Made by a program: the position numbers and the translations under genes
The notes under the pieces: generated by a model
The model's database searches: none
What the model saw: the letters and a program-made list of their open reading frames with translations, nothing else
What the model was told of the DNA's origin: nothing
Source of the DNA: Sphingobacterium sp. xlx-96
GTDB lineage: Bacteria > Bacteroidota > Bacteroidia > Sphingobacteriales > Sphingobacteriaceae
Direction of reading: 5' to 3'
Assembly: GCF_011007365.1 (NCBI RefSeq)
Contig: NZ_WFKM01000001.1
Span: 372,001-436,000, forward strand
DNA length: 64,000 bases
Part shown: positions 44,525-52,939 of the stretch, piece after piece
How the letters are laid out: each line of letters opens with the position of its first letter
Numbering within the stretch: position 1 is the first letter of the stretch

Positions 44525-45649
44525 CTAATAATTTATAACTTGTTCAATCATTGATGCTGGCATCTCTCGAAACTGATACGTCTGTGTGCGTAACTGCGGT
44601 TCGAATCCAGCTTCTTTAATAGCGTCTTGAATCGATTTTGAAGTGAAGCGGTGTGGTGCTCCAGCTGCTGAAACCACATTTTCTTCTATCATGATAGAGC
44701 CAAAATCATTGGCGCCACTGTGTAGGCATAGTTGTGCCACCGGTTTTCCAACAGTCAACCAGGATGCTTGAATGTTTTTAATGTTTGGTAGCATAATTCT
44801 ACTTAAAGCAATCATACGTATATATTCATCGCCGGTTACATTATTTGCTATGCCGCGTAGCCTTTTTAACAAAGTACCATCGTCCTGAAAGGGCCATGGT
44901 ATGAATGCTATAAAGCCATAGCTATCCGCGGGCTTTTCACTTTGAACTTGTCGGATCCATTCAAGATGCTCGAAGCGTTCTTCTATGGTTTCTATATGAC
45001 CAAACATCATCGTAGCTGAGGTTGGAAGATTGATCTGATGGGCTGCCCGCATGACATCTAGCCATTCTTGTCCACCGCATTTTCCTTTGGAGATCAATCG
45101 ACGTACTCTGTCGTTTAATATTTCTGCTCCAGCACCTGGAAGTGAATCTAACCCGGCTTCTTTGAGTACAGTTAATACTTCTAGGTGGGACATCCTCTCT
45201 AATTTTGCGACGTGTGCTATTTCGGGAGGTCCTAGTGCGTGTAGTTTCAGCGTAGGGTATAATTCTTTAAGCTCGCTGAAAAGGTTTTGGTAGAAGGCGA
45301 TTCCTAAATCGGGATGATGCCCGCCCTGTAGTAATAACTGATCGCCGCCGTATTTAAAAGTTTCTTCTATTTTAAGCTTATAGGTCTCTATATCCGTGAT
45401 GTAGCTATCTTCGTGCCCCGGTCTTCTAAAAAAGTTGCAAAATTTACAGTTGGCGATACAGACATTTGTCGTATTTACATTTCTATCTATTTGCCAAGTA
45501 ACTTTGCCATGTGGGACTTGTTGTTTTCTCAATTGATTAGCAACATGGGCCAGCGCTGTGGTGGTTGCGTTGTGGTATAAAAATATACCTTCTTCTTTTG
45601 AAAGAAACTCAAATTGAAGTGCACGCTCTAGTAGATTTTCAACATTCAT
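44525..45649 (-). CDS. mqnC: Cyclic dehypoxanthinyl futalosine synthase (menaquinone pathway)
   Basis: A 374-residue radical SAM enzyme of the futalosine route to menaquinone. The cluster motif is CIANCKFCNFF (Cys-x3-Cys-x2-Cys). Others are LLQGGHHPDLGIAFYQ, LDSLPGAGAEIL, TSATMMFGHIETIEERFEHL and FIAFIPWPFQDDGT. This layout is MqnC rather than MqnE. I took the start at 45649 (MNVENLLERAL). It is 27 bases after the HAD gene and before scpB; other mqn genes are not in the window. Confidence 0.93.
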   Translation of the reverse strand: MNVENLLERALQFEFLSKEEGIFLYHNATTTALAHVANQLRKQQVPHGKVTWQIDRNVNTTNVCIANCKFCNFFRRPGHEDSYITDIETYKLKIEETFKYGGDQLLLQGGHHPDLGIAFYQNLFSELKELYPTLKLHALGPPEIAHVAKLERMSHLEVLTVLKEAGLDSLPGAGAEILNDRVRRLISKGKCGGQEWLDVMRAAHQINLPTSATMMFGHIETIEERFEHLEWIRQVQSEKPADSYGFIAFIPWPFQDDGTLLKRLRGIANNVTGDEYIRMIALSRIMLPNIKNIQASWLTVGKPVAQLCLHSGANDFGSIMIEENVVSAAGAPHRFTSKSIQDAIKEAGFEPQLRTQTYQFREMPASMIEQVINY

Positions 45650-45676
45650 TAATAGCAAAGATAAGTAGTTTTTTAA

Positions 45677-46333
45677 TTAATCTATAAGATTTAGCAGACT
45701 ATGGAGCTGGATTTCTGTATAATCTGAGATGTATAAATCACACGGGGGTAGTTCGCTTTTGCTGTGCGAGCTGAGTACACCTACGACCTTCATCTTCGCA
45801 TTTATTGCTGCGCTGACCCCTGAAAAGGAATCTTCAAATACAAGGCATCGCTCTTTCGGAACGTTGAGTTTGGCGGCAGATTTGAGGTATATTTCCGGAT
45901 CTGGTTTGTGTTTTTCGACATCTTCGCTACACATAAAAGAGTCCATCATATTTCTAATATTCAACCCGTCGACAATAAGATCCATATTGGCTCGTGGTGC
46001 GGATGTGGCAACGCCTGTTTTGACTTTTTCCTGCTTTAGCAATTTTAAAAAGTCGATATATCCGGGGATATCTTTGACATACTGCGCATAAATATCCCGG
46101 AATAGCCCCTCTTTTTCTCTTTCTAGATCTATTAATTCCTCCCCTTCTATTTTTCTGTTGAAAAAATGGGACATGATGTAGGAGTTGTGTTTGCCATACA
46201 TATGTTGCTCAAATTGGGCGAGATTGTACGAAATATTGTGCTTGTCAAAAAAGGCCTCAAAGGCTTTGGAATGATAAGGATTTGTATGCGCGATGACGCC
46301 GTCCATATCAAATAATATAGCTATTTCTTGCAT
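45677..46333 (-). CDS. HAD-superfamily phosphatase, beta-phosphoglucomutase-like
   Basis: A 218-residue HAD IA hydrolase. It has ILFDMDGVIAHTNPYHSKAF (nucleophile Asp), the Ser/Thr in KTGVATSAPRANM, and KHKPDPEIYLKSA with the Lys-Pro-Asp-Pro motif. The acidic stretch ECLVFEDSFSGVSAA is near the end (as RCLVFEDS). The cap domain suits small sugar phosphates; the substrate cannot be read off. It precedes mqnC on the same strand. Confidence 0.88.
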   Translation of the reverse strand: MQEIAILFDMDGVIAHTNPYHSKAFEAFFDKHNISYNLAQFEQHMYGKHNSYIMSHFFNRKIEGEELIDLEREKEGLFRDIYAQYVKDIPGYIDFLKLLKQEKVKTGVATSAPRANMDLIVDGLNIRNMMDSFMCSEDVEKHKPDPEIYLKSAAKLNVPKERCLVFEDSFSGVSAAINAKMKVVGVLSSHSKSELPPCDLYISDYTEIQLHSLLNLID

Positions 46334-46341
46334 GTATATTC

Positions 46342-46656
46342 TTAGTCTCTTCTGATAAACTCCCGGTCTTCTTCGGAAAGAGGATTGGGAGCGTAGGGTG
46401 ATGTTGGATTTGTGTTTTGATCTGTTATTAAAGGGGGATTGGGGTTAGTAACAGCGTATTCTTTAGGGTGTTTTTTGCGACGTCTGAATAGGATACCCCC
46501 TGTAATCATCCCCAACACGTAAAAAGTAGCAAGTATTATTAACTTTGATGTCCTAATCTCTCCAAAGAACCAGAATGAACTTTCTTCTTTATTGTTAAAT
46601 AAGATGATGACAACGATTGCCAGTAGCATTGCAATGATGATTGTTTTTGGCCTCAT
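46342..46656 (-). CDS. Small two-helix membrane protein (LapA/DUF1049-like)
   Basis: A 104-residue protein with two membrane helices (about 4-17 and 34-57) separated by a short loop (NNKEESSFWFFGEIRTS), then a basic RRRKKH and a proline-rich disordered tail. The arrangement resembles LapA/DUF1049 proteins. The start at 46656 (MRPKTIIIAM) fits; the longer in-frame extension has no such logic. It is just upstream of the HAD gene. Confidence 0.65.
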   Translation of the reverse strand: MRPKTIIIAMLLAIVVIILFNNKEESSFWFFGEIRTSKLIILATFYVLGMITGGILFRRRKKHPKEYAVTNPNPPLITDQNTNPTSPYAPNPLSEEDREFIRRD

Positions 46657-46774
46657 ATTAAAATACTGATTTAGTTCTGATTTGTGGGTAAAAATACTAA
46701 AAACTTTTATGATCCGCCAGTTGCTGTGGCAATGTGGGGATTTAAAGCTTTTGAGGATTGTTCTAAAAAATAAA

Positions 46775-46802
46775 AAAGGAGATAACATTTGTTATCTCCT
46801 TT
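46775..46802 (-). terminator. Terminator after rplI
   Basis: Stem AAAGGAGATAAC with GTTATCTCCTTT and, on the minus strand, a following T run. Confidence 0.85.
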
Positions 46803-46824
46803 GTATTTTTAGTGAGTTTTAGAA

Positions 46825-47268
46825 TTACTCAGCTACTACTTCGAAAGGAACTTGAACTTTAACTTCTTTGTGTAAGTTTAAGTTAGCTACGTAGTCACCT
46901 ATTGTTTTAGGCTCTACTTCGAAAGTAATACGACGACGATCTACATCGTAACCTTGGGCTTTCAACGCATCAGCAATCTGAATGCTGTTTACTTTACCGA
47001 AGATTTTGCCAGTTTCACCAGCTTTAGCACCAATAGAAAGTTTTACATTTTCTAATTTAGCAGCTAATTCTGTAGCGTCTTTCTTGATTTTGTCTTGTTT
47101 GAACTGAGCTTGTTTGATATTCTCAGCCAATACTTTTTTTGCTGATGGCGTAGCCAAAATAGCAAATCCTTGAGGAATTAAGTAGTTACGGCCAAAACCT
47201 GGTTTTACTACTACGATATCGTCTTTCTCACCAAGGTGTTTAACATCTTGTTTTAATATAATTTCCAT
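46825..47268 (-). CDS. rplI: 50S ribosomal protein L9
   Basis: A 147-residue ribosomal protein starting MEIILKQDVKHLGEKDDIVV, with the signature GFGRNYLIPQGFA near residue 24. The long helix (about 40-75) and the C-terminal domain with GKIFGKVNSIQIADAL complete it. It is the last gene of the rpsF-rpsR-rplI operon, the standard order, without priB. Confidence 0.98.
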   Translation of the reverse strand: MEIILKQDVKHLGEKDDIVVVKPGFGRNYLIPQGFAILATPSAKKVLAENIKQAQFKQDKIKKDATELAAKLENVKLSIGAKAGETGKIFGKVNSIQIADALKAQGYDVDRRRITFEVEPKTIGDYVANLNLHKEVKVQVPFEVVAE

Positions 47269-47282
47269 TTATCGTATCCTCC

Positions 47283-47546
47283 TTATTTTAATGAATCTGC
47301 TACGTAAGGCATTAGACCGATGATACGCGCACGTTTCACGGCTTGAGCTACTTTACGCTGGAATTTCAACGATGTACCTGTAAGACGGCGAGGTAAGATT
47401 TTACCTTGGTCGTTAACAAACTTCATTAGGAAGTTTGCGTCTTTGTAATCGATGTACTTAATACCGTTTTTCTTAAAACGACAGTATTTTTTACGGTTGT
47501 CCTCTACTTTAGGAGCTGTCACGTATTGGATGTTTTCTTTTGACAT
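47283..47546 (-). CDS. rpsR: 30S ribosomal protein S18
   Basis: An 87-residue ribosomal protein containing [18 protein letters not shown] and the conserved [20 protein letters not shown]. It overlaps the rpsF stop by one base. Middle gene of the rpsF-rpsR-rplI unit. Confidence 0.98.
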   Translation of the reverse strand: MSKENIQYVTAPKVEDNRKKYCRFKKNGIKYIDYKDANFLMKFVNDQGKILPRRLTGTSLKFQRKVAQAVKRARIIGLMPYVADSLK

Positions 47547-47914
47547 TAGTTTGCTACCTCCTCAGTTTTAGTTTCAGCTTTCTTGTTGAATGCACCGCTG
47601 CGTTTTTTCTCGCTGTAAGCAATAGCATGCTTATCAAGAGCGATAGTTAAGAAGCGCATCACACGCTCATCACGCTTGTATTCAACCTCTAGTTTTTTAA
47701 TTAATTCACCTGGAGCCTTGAATTCAGTTAAGTGATAAAATCCAGTTGTTTTTTTCTGGATTGGATACGCTAATTTTTTCAAACCCCAATTATCTTCTGC
47801 GATAATTTCGGCTCCGCCTTCTGTTAGGATGCTTTTGAATTTTGCGATTACTTCTTTCGCAGCATCTTCTGAAAGCAACGGGGTAAGAATGATTACAGAT
47901 TCGTACTGTTGCAT
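47546..47914 (-). CDS. rpsF: 30S ribosomal protein S6
   Basis: A 122-residue ribosomal protein with the S6 fold: [39 protein letters not shown] and [19 protein letters not shown]. The C-terminal tail is lysine-rich. First gene of the ribosomal operon. A TATCTTTG promoter element lies about 49 bases upstream. Confidence 0.98.
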   Translation of the reverse strand: MQQYESVIILTPLLSEDAAKEVIAKFKSILTEGGAEIIAEDNWGLKKLAYPIQKKTTGFYHLTEFKAPGELIKKLEVEYKRDERVMRFLTIALDKHAIAYSEKKRSGAFNKKAETKTEEVAN

Positions 47915-47962
47915 TTTTTAAATAGTTATGTTAATTTAAATATTCCGTAACTCACGGAAGTG

Positions 47963-47970
47963 CAAAGATA
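47963..47970 (-). promoter_or_regulatory. Putative -7 element of rpsF-rpsR-rplI
   Basis: On the minus strand TATCTTTG, identical to the rpmE2 -7 box. The expected -33 region is A-rich rather than TTTG. Confidence 0.6.
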
Positions 47971-48092
47971 GAAATATTTTTCTTTTTTTTTGTTATAGGC
48001 TTAATAAAAAACAAAAAGTGAATCGGCATTGCTTTTTTTGGGACAAATGGATATATTCAAGTTGAATTGTATCATGTTGACAAGAAATTAAA

Positions 48093-48653
48093 ATGAGAAT
48101 TATTGACTATTTGAAAAGTCTATACCCTATAAATGAGGAACTGGAGTTATTCTTTGCTCAAACGGCAGAAAGTAGAAGTTATGGTAAGGGAGATATCATC
48201 TTTGCGCCGGACAGCTATTTGAGGCATGTCTATTTTGTAGAAACTGGATTTACGAGGATCTATTATAACAAAGGAAACCGCGATGTAACCCATTATTTTT
48301 TCGGACCCGATACTTTTGGTACGGGGATCGAGAGTCTTTTTTACCAAAAACCCTCGGTATTTGGTTTTCAGGCACTAACGGATACTGTCGTAATGGCGAT
48401 TCCGTTTTTAGCCATAAAGCAGCTGGCCGAGACGAATATTACCATGAATCATATTATTCAGAAAATATTATTGGACTCATTGATAAGTTTTTCTAGACGG
48501 TTTTATAATATGCAGTTTGAGACGGCTAGCGAAAGGTACCAGTCATTAATGCTTGAAAATCCAGCGTTGTTTCAGCAGGCGACATTAGGCCATATCGCTT
48601 CTTATCTGGGAGTATCCCAGCAGACATTATCTGTAATACGCGGTTTAAAATAG
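48093..48653 (+). CDS. Crp/Fnr-family transcriptional regulator
   Basis: A 186-residue protein with an N-terminal cyclic-nucleotide-type beta barrel (about 10-110: GDIIFAPDSYLRHVYFVETG) and an all-helical connector. The C-terminal winged helix is short (LGHIASYLGVSQQTLSVIRG). The recognition-helix segment matches the Bacteroidota Crp/Fnr class. It lies upstream of an efflux operon in the same direction, separated by repeat copy E, so it may regulate that operon. Confidence 0.88.
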   Translation: MRIIDYLKSLYPINEELELFFAQTAESRSYGKGDIIFAPDSYLRHVYFVETGFTRIYYNKGNRDVTHYFFGPDTFGTGIESLFYQKPSVFGFQALTDTVVMAIPFLAIKQLAETNITMNHIIQKILLDSLISFSRRFYNMQFETASERYQSLMLENPALFQQATLGHIASYLGVSQQTLSVIRGLK

Positions 48654-48722
48654 TAGTTTTTTTTAAGATATCTTAAAATTCGAGCAACAAATAAGCTGTA
48701 TTTTTGTCTTTAGTTTATGAAT

Positions 48723-48839
48723 ATGAAATACCCCATGCAGTATAGACTGCACAAACACAAATGAGTTTGCTTTGTATCCGCCAGCTGGCGGATGATAGTT
48801 GAAAGTCAAATTGTACACATATGAAATAATTGTATAGAT
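48723..48839 (+). repeat. Start-codon-associated intergenic element, copy E (before tolC-type gene)
   Basis: It starts ATGAAATACCCCATG and has a perfect 6-bp stem TGCAGT/ACTGCA followed by ACAAACACAAATG. Instead of the right arm GGATATTCC, it carries the ATCCGCCAGCTGGCGGAT palindrome. The tail GTTGAAAGTCAAATT leads to ACATATGAAATAATTG and then the gene ATG at 48840. Confidence 0.78.
48776..48793 (+). repeat. Palindrome ATCCGCC-AGCT-GGCGGAT inside copy E
   Basis: A perfect 18-bp palindrome. The arms are shared with two further palindromes in copy F (60263-60280 and 60300-60319), with different centres. Confidence 0.8.
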
Positions 48840-50228
48840 ATGAAATATACGTCTTATTGTATTTTTCTCTTGTTTTCTCTCGGATATTGCTTTCCGAAGC
48901 TAAAGGCGCAGCAGCAATTGTCCGATTTTAAGCAGCCGGTAGAACAGGCTGTTAAACATAATAAAGGGTTGCAGAATGCCTATCTGGAAAATCAAAAGGT
49001 AGTTTTGGAAAGGGAAGAGGTGAAAGGCAAATTCCTGCCTACAGTATCTATCAATGGGGGATATGGTTACCTCAACAGCGCAGTAGATTTGGATCTATCC
49101 GCCCATCAGCTTCCTATAACAGGTATCAATCTGTTTGAAGGGTCACAACGCTCCAGCCTTTCTACACAGATTGCAATGGCTGGGGTTACGGCAAAGCAGG
49201 TTATTTTTAGTGGGCTACAGATCACTAATGGACAGAAAGCTCTGGAGCAGAAATTTAAGGCTCAATCCTTGATGCGTGAAGCTGGGAAGGATCAAATCGC
49301 TCAAGAGGTAATGTATTCCTTCGATCAACTCATGTTATTGAGAGAAGTTGATCTTCTTATTAAGGATTCCGAACGTAGGCTGAACAAAGAACACTTGAAG
49401 GTTGTTAAAGCCATTGAGAATGGATTGGCCATCCCTTATGATCGGGACAAGATAAAACTGGCCATGCTGGAATTGGAGAGTAAAAAGGCCGAAGTGAGCA
49501 GTAGCCGGGAGTTGCTATATTTTAAATTGGAAGAGTTAACGGGGCTGGACAAGGATCAGCTGAAGATGGTAGTTTATCCACTGACTGAAATAGCTCTGGC
49601 TTTGGAGGAGGCAACAGTGATGAATCGTAAAGAGCTACAGGCATTAGAAGCGTCACAAAAAGCCTATGGATACGCTTTGAGAAAGGAACAAGGGGCGAAA
49701 CTGCCATTAGTGTTTGCTTTTGGAAATGTCTCTTATTTGAATGCATTTGATTCGCGGTTTACTTTAAAAGATTTGCCTCAGGTCGGCGATGTCAAAGTGA
49801 AGACCAATCACTTGCAATTAGCCCCTAATTATGCTGTAGGAATCGGTTTAAAATGGAACGTGTTTGAAGGTAAATCGCATAAAAGTGCTATTGAAAAGGC
49901 TAAGTTGGATATCCAGATTAATTCAAACAAGCTGGAAGACACGCGGGAAAAGCTCAGCTTGCTACAGCGTAAAACCCGGTCGGACTACGAGCTGAGTATG
50001 AAAAAAATCGGCGTGAATCAACAGCAGGTCGCTATTGCAAAGAATAATTTGCATCTGGCTTCGAGACAGTTTGAGGAAGGATTGAGCGATGTCACCGAAC
50101 GGCTGGAAGCTGAAAATGAATTTTATAAGCAATCGTTGAATTATTACAGCCAGGTACTCCATCAACGTAATGCGGTGGCTGAGCTTTTAAAGGCGAATGG
50201 AAACCTTTATGAAACAATTATAAGATAA
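48840..50228 (+). CDS. TolC-family outer membrane channel protein
   Basis: A 462-residue protein with a signal peptide at about 1-23. It has the two long helical-hairpin regions of TolC (LSDFKQPVEQAVKHNKGLQN early on, ISQQQ-type heptads, LASRQFEEGLSDVTERLEAE late). It would form the outer membrane duct of a tripartite exporter, with the HlyD-like and ABC-2 proteins encoded next. The start follows copy E; the adaptor gene begins 10 bases after the stop. Confidence 0.92.
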   Translation: MKYTSYCIFLLFSLGYCFPKLKAQQQLSDFKQPVEQAVKHNKGLQNAYLENQKVVLEREEVKGKFLPTVSINGGYGYLNSAVDLDLSAHQLPITGINLFEGSQRSSLSTQIAMAGVTAKQVIFSGLQITNGQKALEQKFKAQSLMREAGKDQIAQEVMYSFDQLMLLREVDLLIKDSERRLNKEHLKVVKAIENGLAIPYDRDKIKLAMLELESKKAEVSSSRELLYFKLEELTGLDKDQLKMVVYPLTEIALALEEATVMNRKELQALEASQKAYGYALRKEQGAKLPLVFAFGNVSYLNAFDSRFTLKDLPQVGDVKVKTNHLQLAPNYAVGIGLKWNVFEGKSHKSAIEKAKLDIQINSNKLEDTREKLSLLQRKTRSDYELSMKKIGVNQQQVAIAKNNLHLASRQFEEGLSDVTERLEAENEFYKQSLNYYSQVLHQRNAVAELLKANGNLYETIIR

Positions 50229-50238
50229 TTTATTAAAG

Positions 50239-51207
50239 ATGAAGAATATACTTTATATAGTCTTTGCTACCTTATTTGTACAAGGATGTTCGAGTAATAA
50301 TACGAAGCAACAAAAGGTGTTGGAAGGCAAAATCGAACGGGACCAGATCGCAGTGACTACTAAGATACCTGGGAAAATCCAGAAAATTTTGGTGGAAGAA
50401 GGACAGATGGTCAATAAAGGAGATACTTTGGTAATTCTGGAGATTCCAGAAGTAGATGCTAAATCTATTCAGGCACAAGGCGCATTAGAGGCTGCACAGG
50501 CGCAGTATGATATGGCTGTCAAAGGGGCTACCGATGGACAATTAACCCAGCTTAAGGCGAAGGTTGACGGACTGAAGGAACAGTATGATTTTGCAAAAAA
50601 ATCATTGGACCGCATGCAGAATCTGCTGCGGGATTCATTGGTCGCCCAACAAAAATATGATGAGGTGTATGCAAAATACCAAGGTGCAAAAAATCAATAT
50701 TTAGCGGCTCAGGCAGAATTGGCCGATGTGAAACATGGAGCACGTATTGAGCAGCAGAAGATGGCATTGGGACAGAAGGAGAGAGCTATAGGAGCTGTTT
50801 CTGAGGTCAACGTGGCAGCAAAAGAAAGATATATCATCGCACCGCAGGACATGTCGATCGAAAACATCAATTTAAAAGTCGGGGAATTGGCTCTAGCTGG
50901 TTACAGTCTAGTTTCTGGGTACATAGTAGATGGTACTTACTTCAGGTTGACTGTCCCAGAAAGCCGTGTTAAAGACTTTCAAAAAAATGCGATCAAAACG
51001 CTTGCTATCCCTTATCTCGACCATAAGACGCTAACGGCAAAAGTAGAGACAATCAAATCTTTGAGTAACTATGCCAGCATCAGTACTGCATATCCTGATT
51101 TTGAGCAACAGGAAACCCTTTTTGAAGTTCGGTTGAAACCGACAAATAATACAGACAATAAAGAACTGTTAACAAAGGCTACTTTTATCGTTAAAGACGA
51201 AAAATAA
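50239..51207 (+). CDS. HlyD-family membrane-fusion (adaptor) protein
   Basis: A 322-residue protein with a lipobox (FVQGC, Cys17). The biotinyl-lipoyl half is split as TTKIPGKIQKILVEEGQMVN and, after a helical hairpin, YIIAPQDMSIENINLKVGEL. The coiled hairpin (about 75-170) is long. It bridges the inner-membrane exporter and TolC. Located between the TolC and ABC-2 genes in one operon. Confidence 0.9.
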   Translation: MKNILYIVFATLFVQGCSSNNTKQQKVLEGKIERDQIAVTTKIPGKIQKILVEEGQMVNKGDTLVILEIPEVDAKSIQAQGALEAAQAQYDMAVKGATDGQLTQLKAKVDGLKEQYDFAKKSLDRMQNLLRDSLVAQQKYDEVYAKYQGAKNQYLAAQAELADVKHGARIEQQKMALGQKERAIGAVSEVNVAAKERYIIAPQDMSIENINLKVGELALAGYSLVSGYIVDGTYFRLTVPESRVKDFQKNAIKTLAIPYLDHKTLTAKVETIKSLSNYASISTAYPDFEQQETLFEVRLKPTNNTDNKELLTKATFIVKDEK

Positions 51208-51209
51208 TT

Positions 51210-52382
51210 ATGAGGAACTTTTGGCATTTAATCAAAAGAGAGTTTGGCTTATTTTATCAAAATAAGGTTTTGCTCATTCTCTTTTTAGGCGCTCCGATCA
51301 TGTATGGTGTTTTGGTAGGAGGGGTGTACAAGAAAGGTAAAGTAACGCATCTCCCTATCGTGGTTGTCGACGAAGATCGTAGCCCTTTGTCAAAACAGTT
51401 GATCGATATGTTCAACGAAAATGAGGTTATTTATGTTGCTGAATTAATGAATGATCCATTTGGTGCTAAGGAAGCAGCGATGAAAAAGGAGGCTACCGTG
51501 GTGGTGCATATCCCACGTAATTTTTCGTCCGATGTGAACTACAACCGCAGTACCGAATTGACGTTGTTTGTAAATGCTTCGAATACCCTGACCTCTAATT
51601 ATGCGATGATGGCGGTCAATGTCTGTGCAGCGACCATGAAAGCCGGTATACAGATAAAATCCCAGGAAAAGAAAGGTGTACCTAGTTATGTGGCGACACA
51701 GCAGTATGAACCGTTTAAAACGACTATGGTAAAGCAGAATATACGTAGTGGTAATTACCTGTATTTTATGTTGCCCGGGGTTTTGCTGACGGTATTGCAA
51801 CAGGTGATGATGTTGGGGCTGGCGCTGAGCTTTGCCTCGGAGTTTGAAAATAATACTTTTAGAGAACTGGTCGCCAAAAGTTCCAATGTTTTTGTCCTTA
51901 TTCTTGTAAAGATTATGCCTTACATACTCATGTCATTCTTTATCTATGGACTGTATTATGGCTATTCCGCCTATTATAAAATGCCCTTGCATGTAGAGGG
52001 ATTAGCTTTTTTCGGTGCTTCTTTTTTATTTTTACTCGCAGTTGCTTTTTTAGGTATTCTCGTCAGTATAGCTATTCCGAATCAGCTGAAGGCGACCGAA
52101 ATCTTAATGGTCATCGCAACGCCCTCTTTCATACTTAGTGGGTTTACCTGGCCCCTGAGTCAAATGCCAGACTGGATTGTATGGATTGCTAAACTTATTC
52201 CGCTGACGCACTACCTACATATTTTCAGGACCTTGGTTATAGAGCAGGGGACTGTCGATCTGATAAGATCTTCTGTATGGGGACTGGGAATTATTGCGAT
52301 GGTATCTTTTTTGGGATCGGTCATTCTTTTACAGTTAAAGGTTAATAAGGTTAATAAGGTTAAGGAGGTTGATAAAGGTTAA
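51210..52382 (+). CDS. ABC-2 type exporter permease (YhhJ/YbhS-like)
   Basis: A 390-residue membrane protein. An N-terminal helix (about 22-42) precedes a large periplasmic loop (residues about 45-170), then five more helices. The permease family segment SFILSGFTWPLSQMPDWI precedes LTHYLHIFRTLVIEQG. No ATP-binding subunit gene is present in the operon, although such permeases need one. The 3' end holds a tandem 9-bp repeat (52338-52392) giving a KVN-rich tail. Confidence 0.88.
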   Translation: MRNFWHLIKREFGLFYQNKVLLILFLGAPIMYGVLVGGVYKKGKVTHLPIVVVDEDRSPLSKQLIDMFNENEVIYVAELMNDPFGAKEAAMKKEATVVVHIPRNFSSDVNYNRSTELTLFVNASNTLTSNYAMMAVNVCAATMKAGIQIKSQEKKGVPSYVATQQYEPFKTTMVKQNIRSGNYLYFMLPGVLLTVLQQVMMLGLALSFASEFENNTFRELVAKSSNVFVLILVKIMPYILMSFFIYGLYYGYSAYYKMPLHVEGLAFFGASFLFLLAVAFLGILVSIAIPNQLKATEILMVIATPSFILSGFTWPLSQMPDWIVWIAKLIPLTHYLHIFRTLVIEQGTVDLIRSSVWGLGIIAMVSFLGSVILLQLKVNKVNKVKEVDKG

Positions 52383-52392
52383 GGAGGTTGAT
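52338..52392 (+). repeat. Tandem 9-bp repeat across the permease stop codon
   Basis: Units AAGGTTAAT, AAGGTTAAT, AAGGTTAAG, GAGGTTGAT, then AAAGGTTAAGGAGGTTGAT. It encodes KVNKVNKVKEVD in frame, and the pattern runs on past the stop. Confidence 0.85.
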
Positions 52393-52414
52393 TATTATTT
52401 CCTTATTTTGACGA

Positions 52415-52939
52415 ATGATCGAAAATATAGGCTTTAGAAAAGCTGTCGTAGCAGATGTGGATAATATATGGCCCATCTTTGATGAAGCTATCCGTAAACG
52501 TAAGGATGAAGGTTCGGATCAATGGCAAGATGGGTATCCCAATAGAGACGTTATCTTAGCAGATATTGAAAAGGGGTATGGTTTTGTTGCTGAACGAACG
52601 GAAACGGAACTGCTGGCTTATATCGCTATTATTGGAGATATAGAGCCTGCCTATGAGAAATTAGAAGGGGAGTGGCTCACGATACGTCCTTATACAGTAA
52701 TACATAGATTGGCAGTTTCACAGAGTAACCCTATAAAAGGCTTGGGGACTTGGATGATGCGGGAAGCCGAGAAAGTTAGCTTATCTTGGGGTCGATCAAG
52801 CATAAAGGTGGATACAAACTATGATAACGTGGGGATGCTACGAGTATTTGATAAACTCGGATACGTGTATTGTGGAGAAGTCTGTTTTAGAGGCGGAGCA
52901 CGTCGCAGGGCATTCGAAAAATTACTGGACGTTAACTGA
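52415..52939 (+). CDS. GNAT-family N-acetyltransferase
   Basis: A 174-residue acetyltransferase with the GNAT fold. It has FRKAVVADVDNIWPIFDEAI, a central VIHRLAVSQSNPIKGLGTWM with the acetyl-CoA-binding loop (Q/N-x-x-G-x-G variant), and KVDTNYDNVGMLRVFDKLGY. Substrate unknown. Its end overlaps the convergent hydrolase gene by 18 bases. Confidence 0.88.
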   Translation: MIENIGFRKAVVADVDNIWPIFDEAIRKRKDEGSDQWQDGYPNRDVILADIEKGYGFVAERTETELLAYIAIIGDIEPAYEKLEGEWLTIRPYTVIHRLAVSQSNPIKGLGTWMMREAEKVSLSWGRSSIKVDTNYDNVGMLRVFDKLGYVYCGEVCFRGGARRRAFEKLLDVN

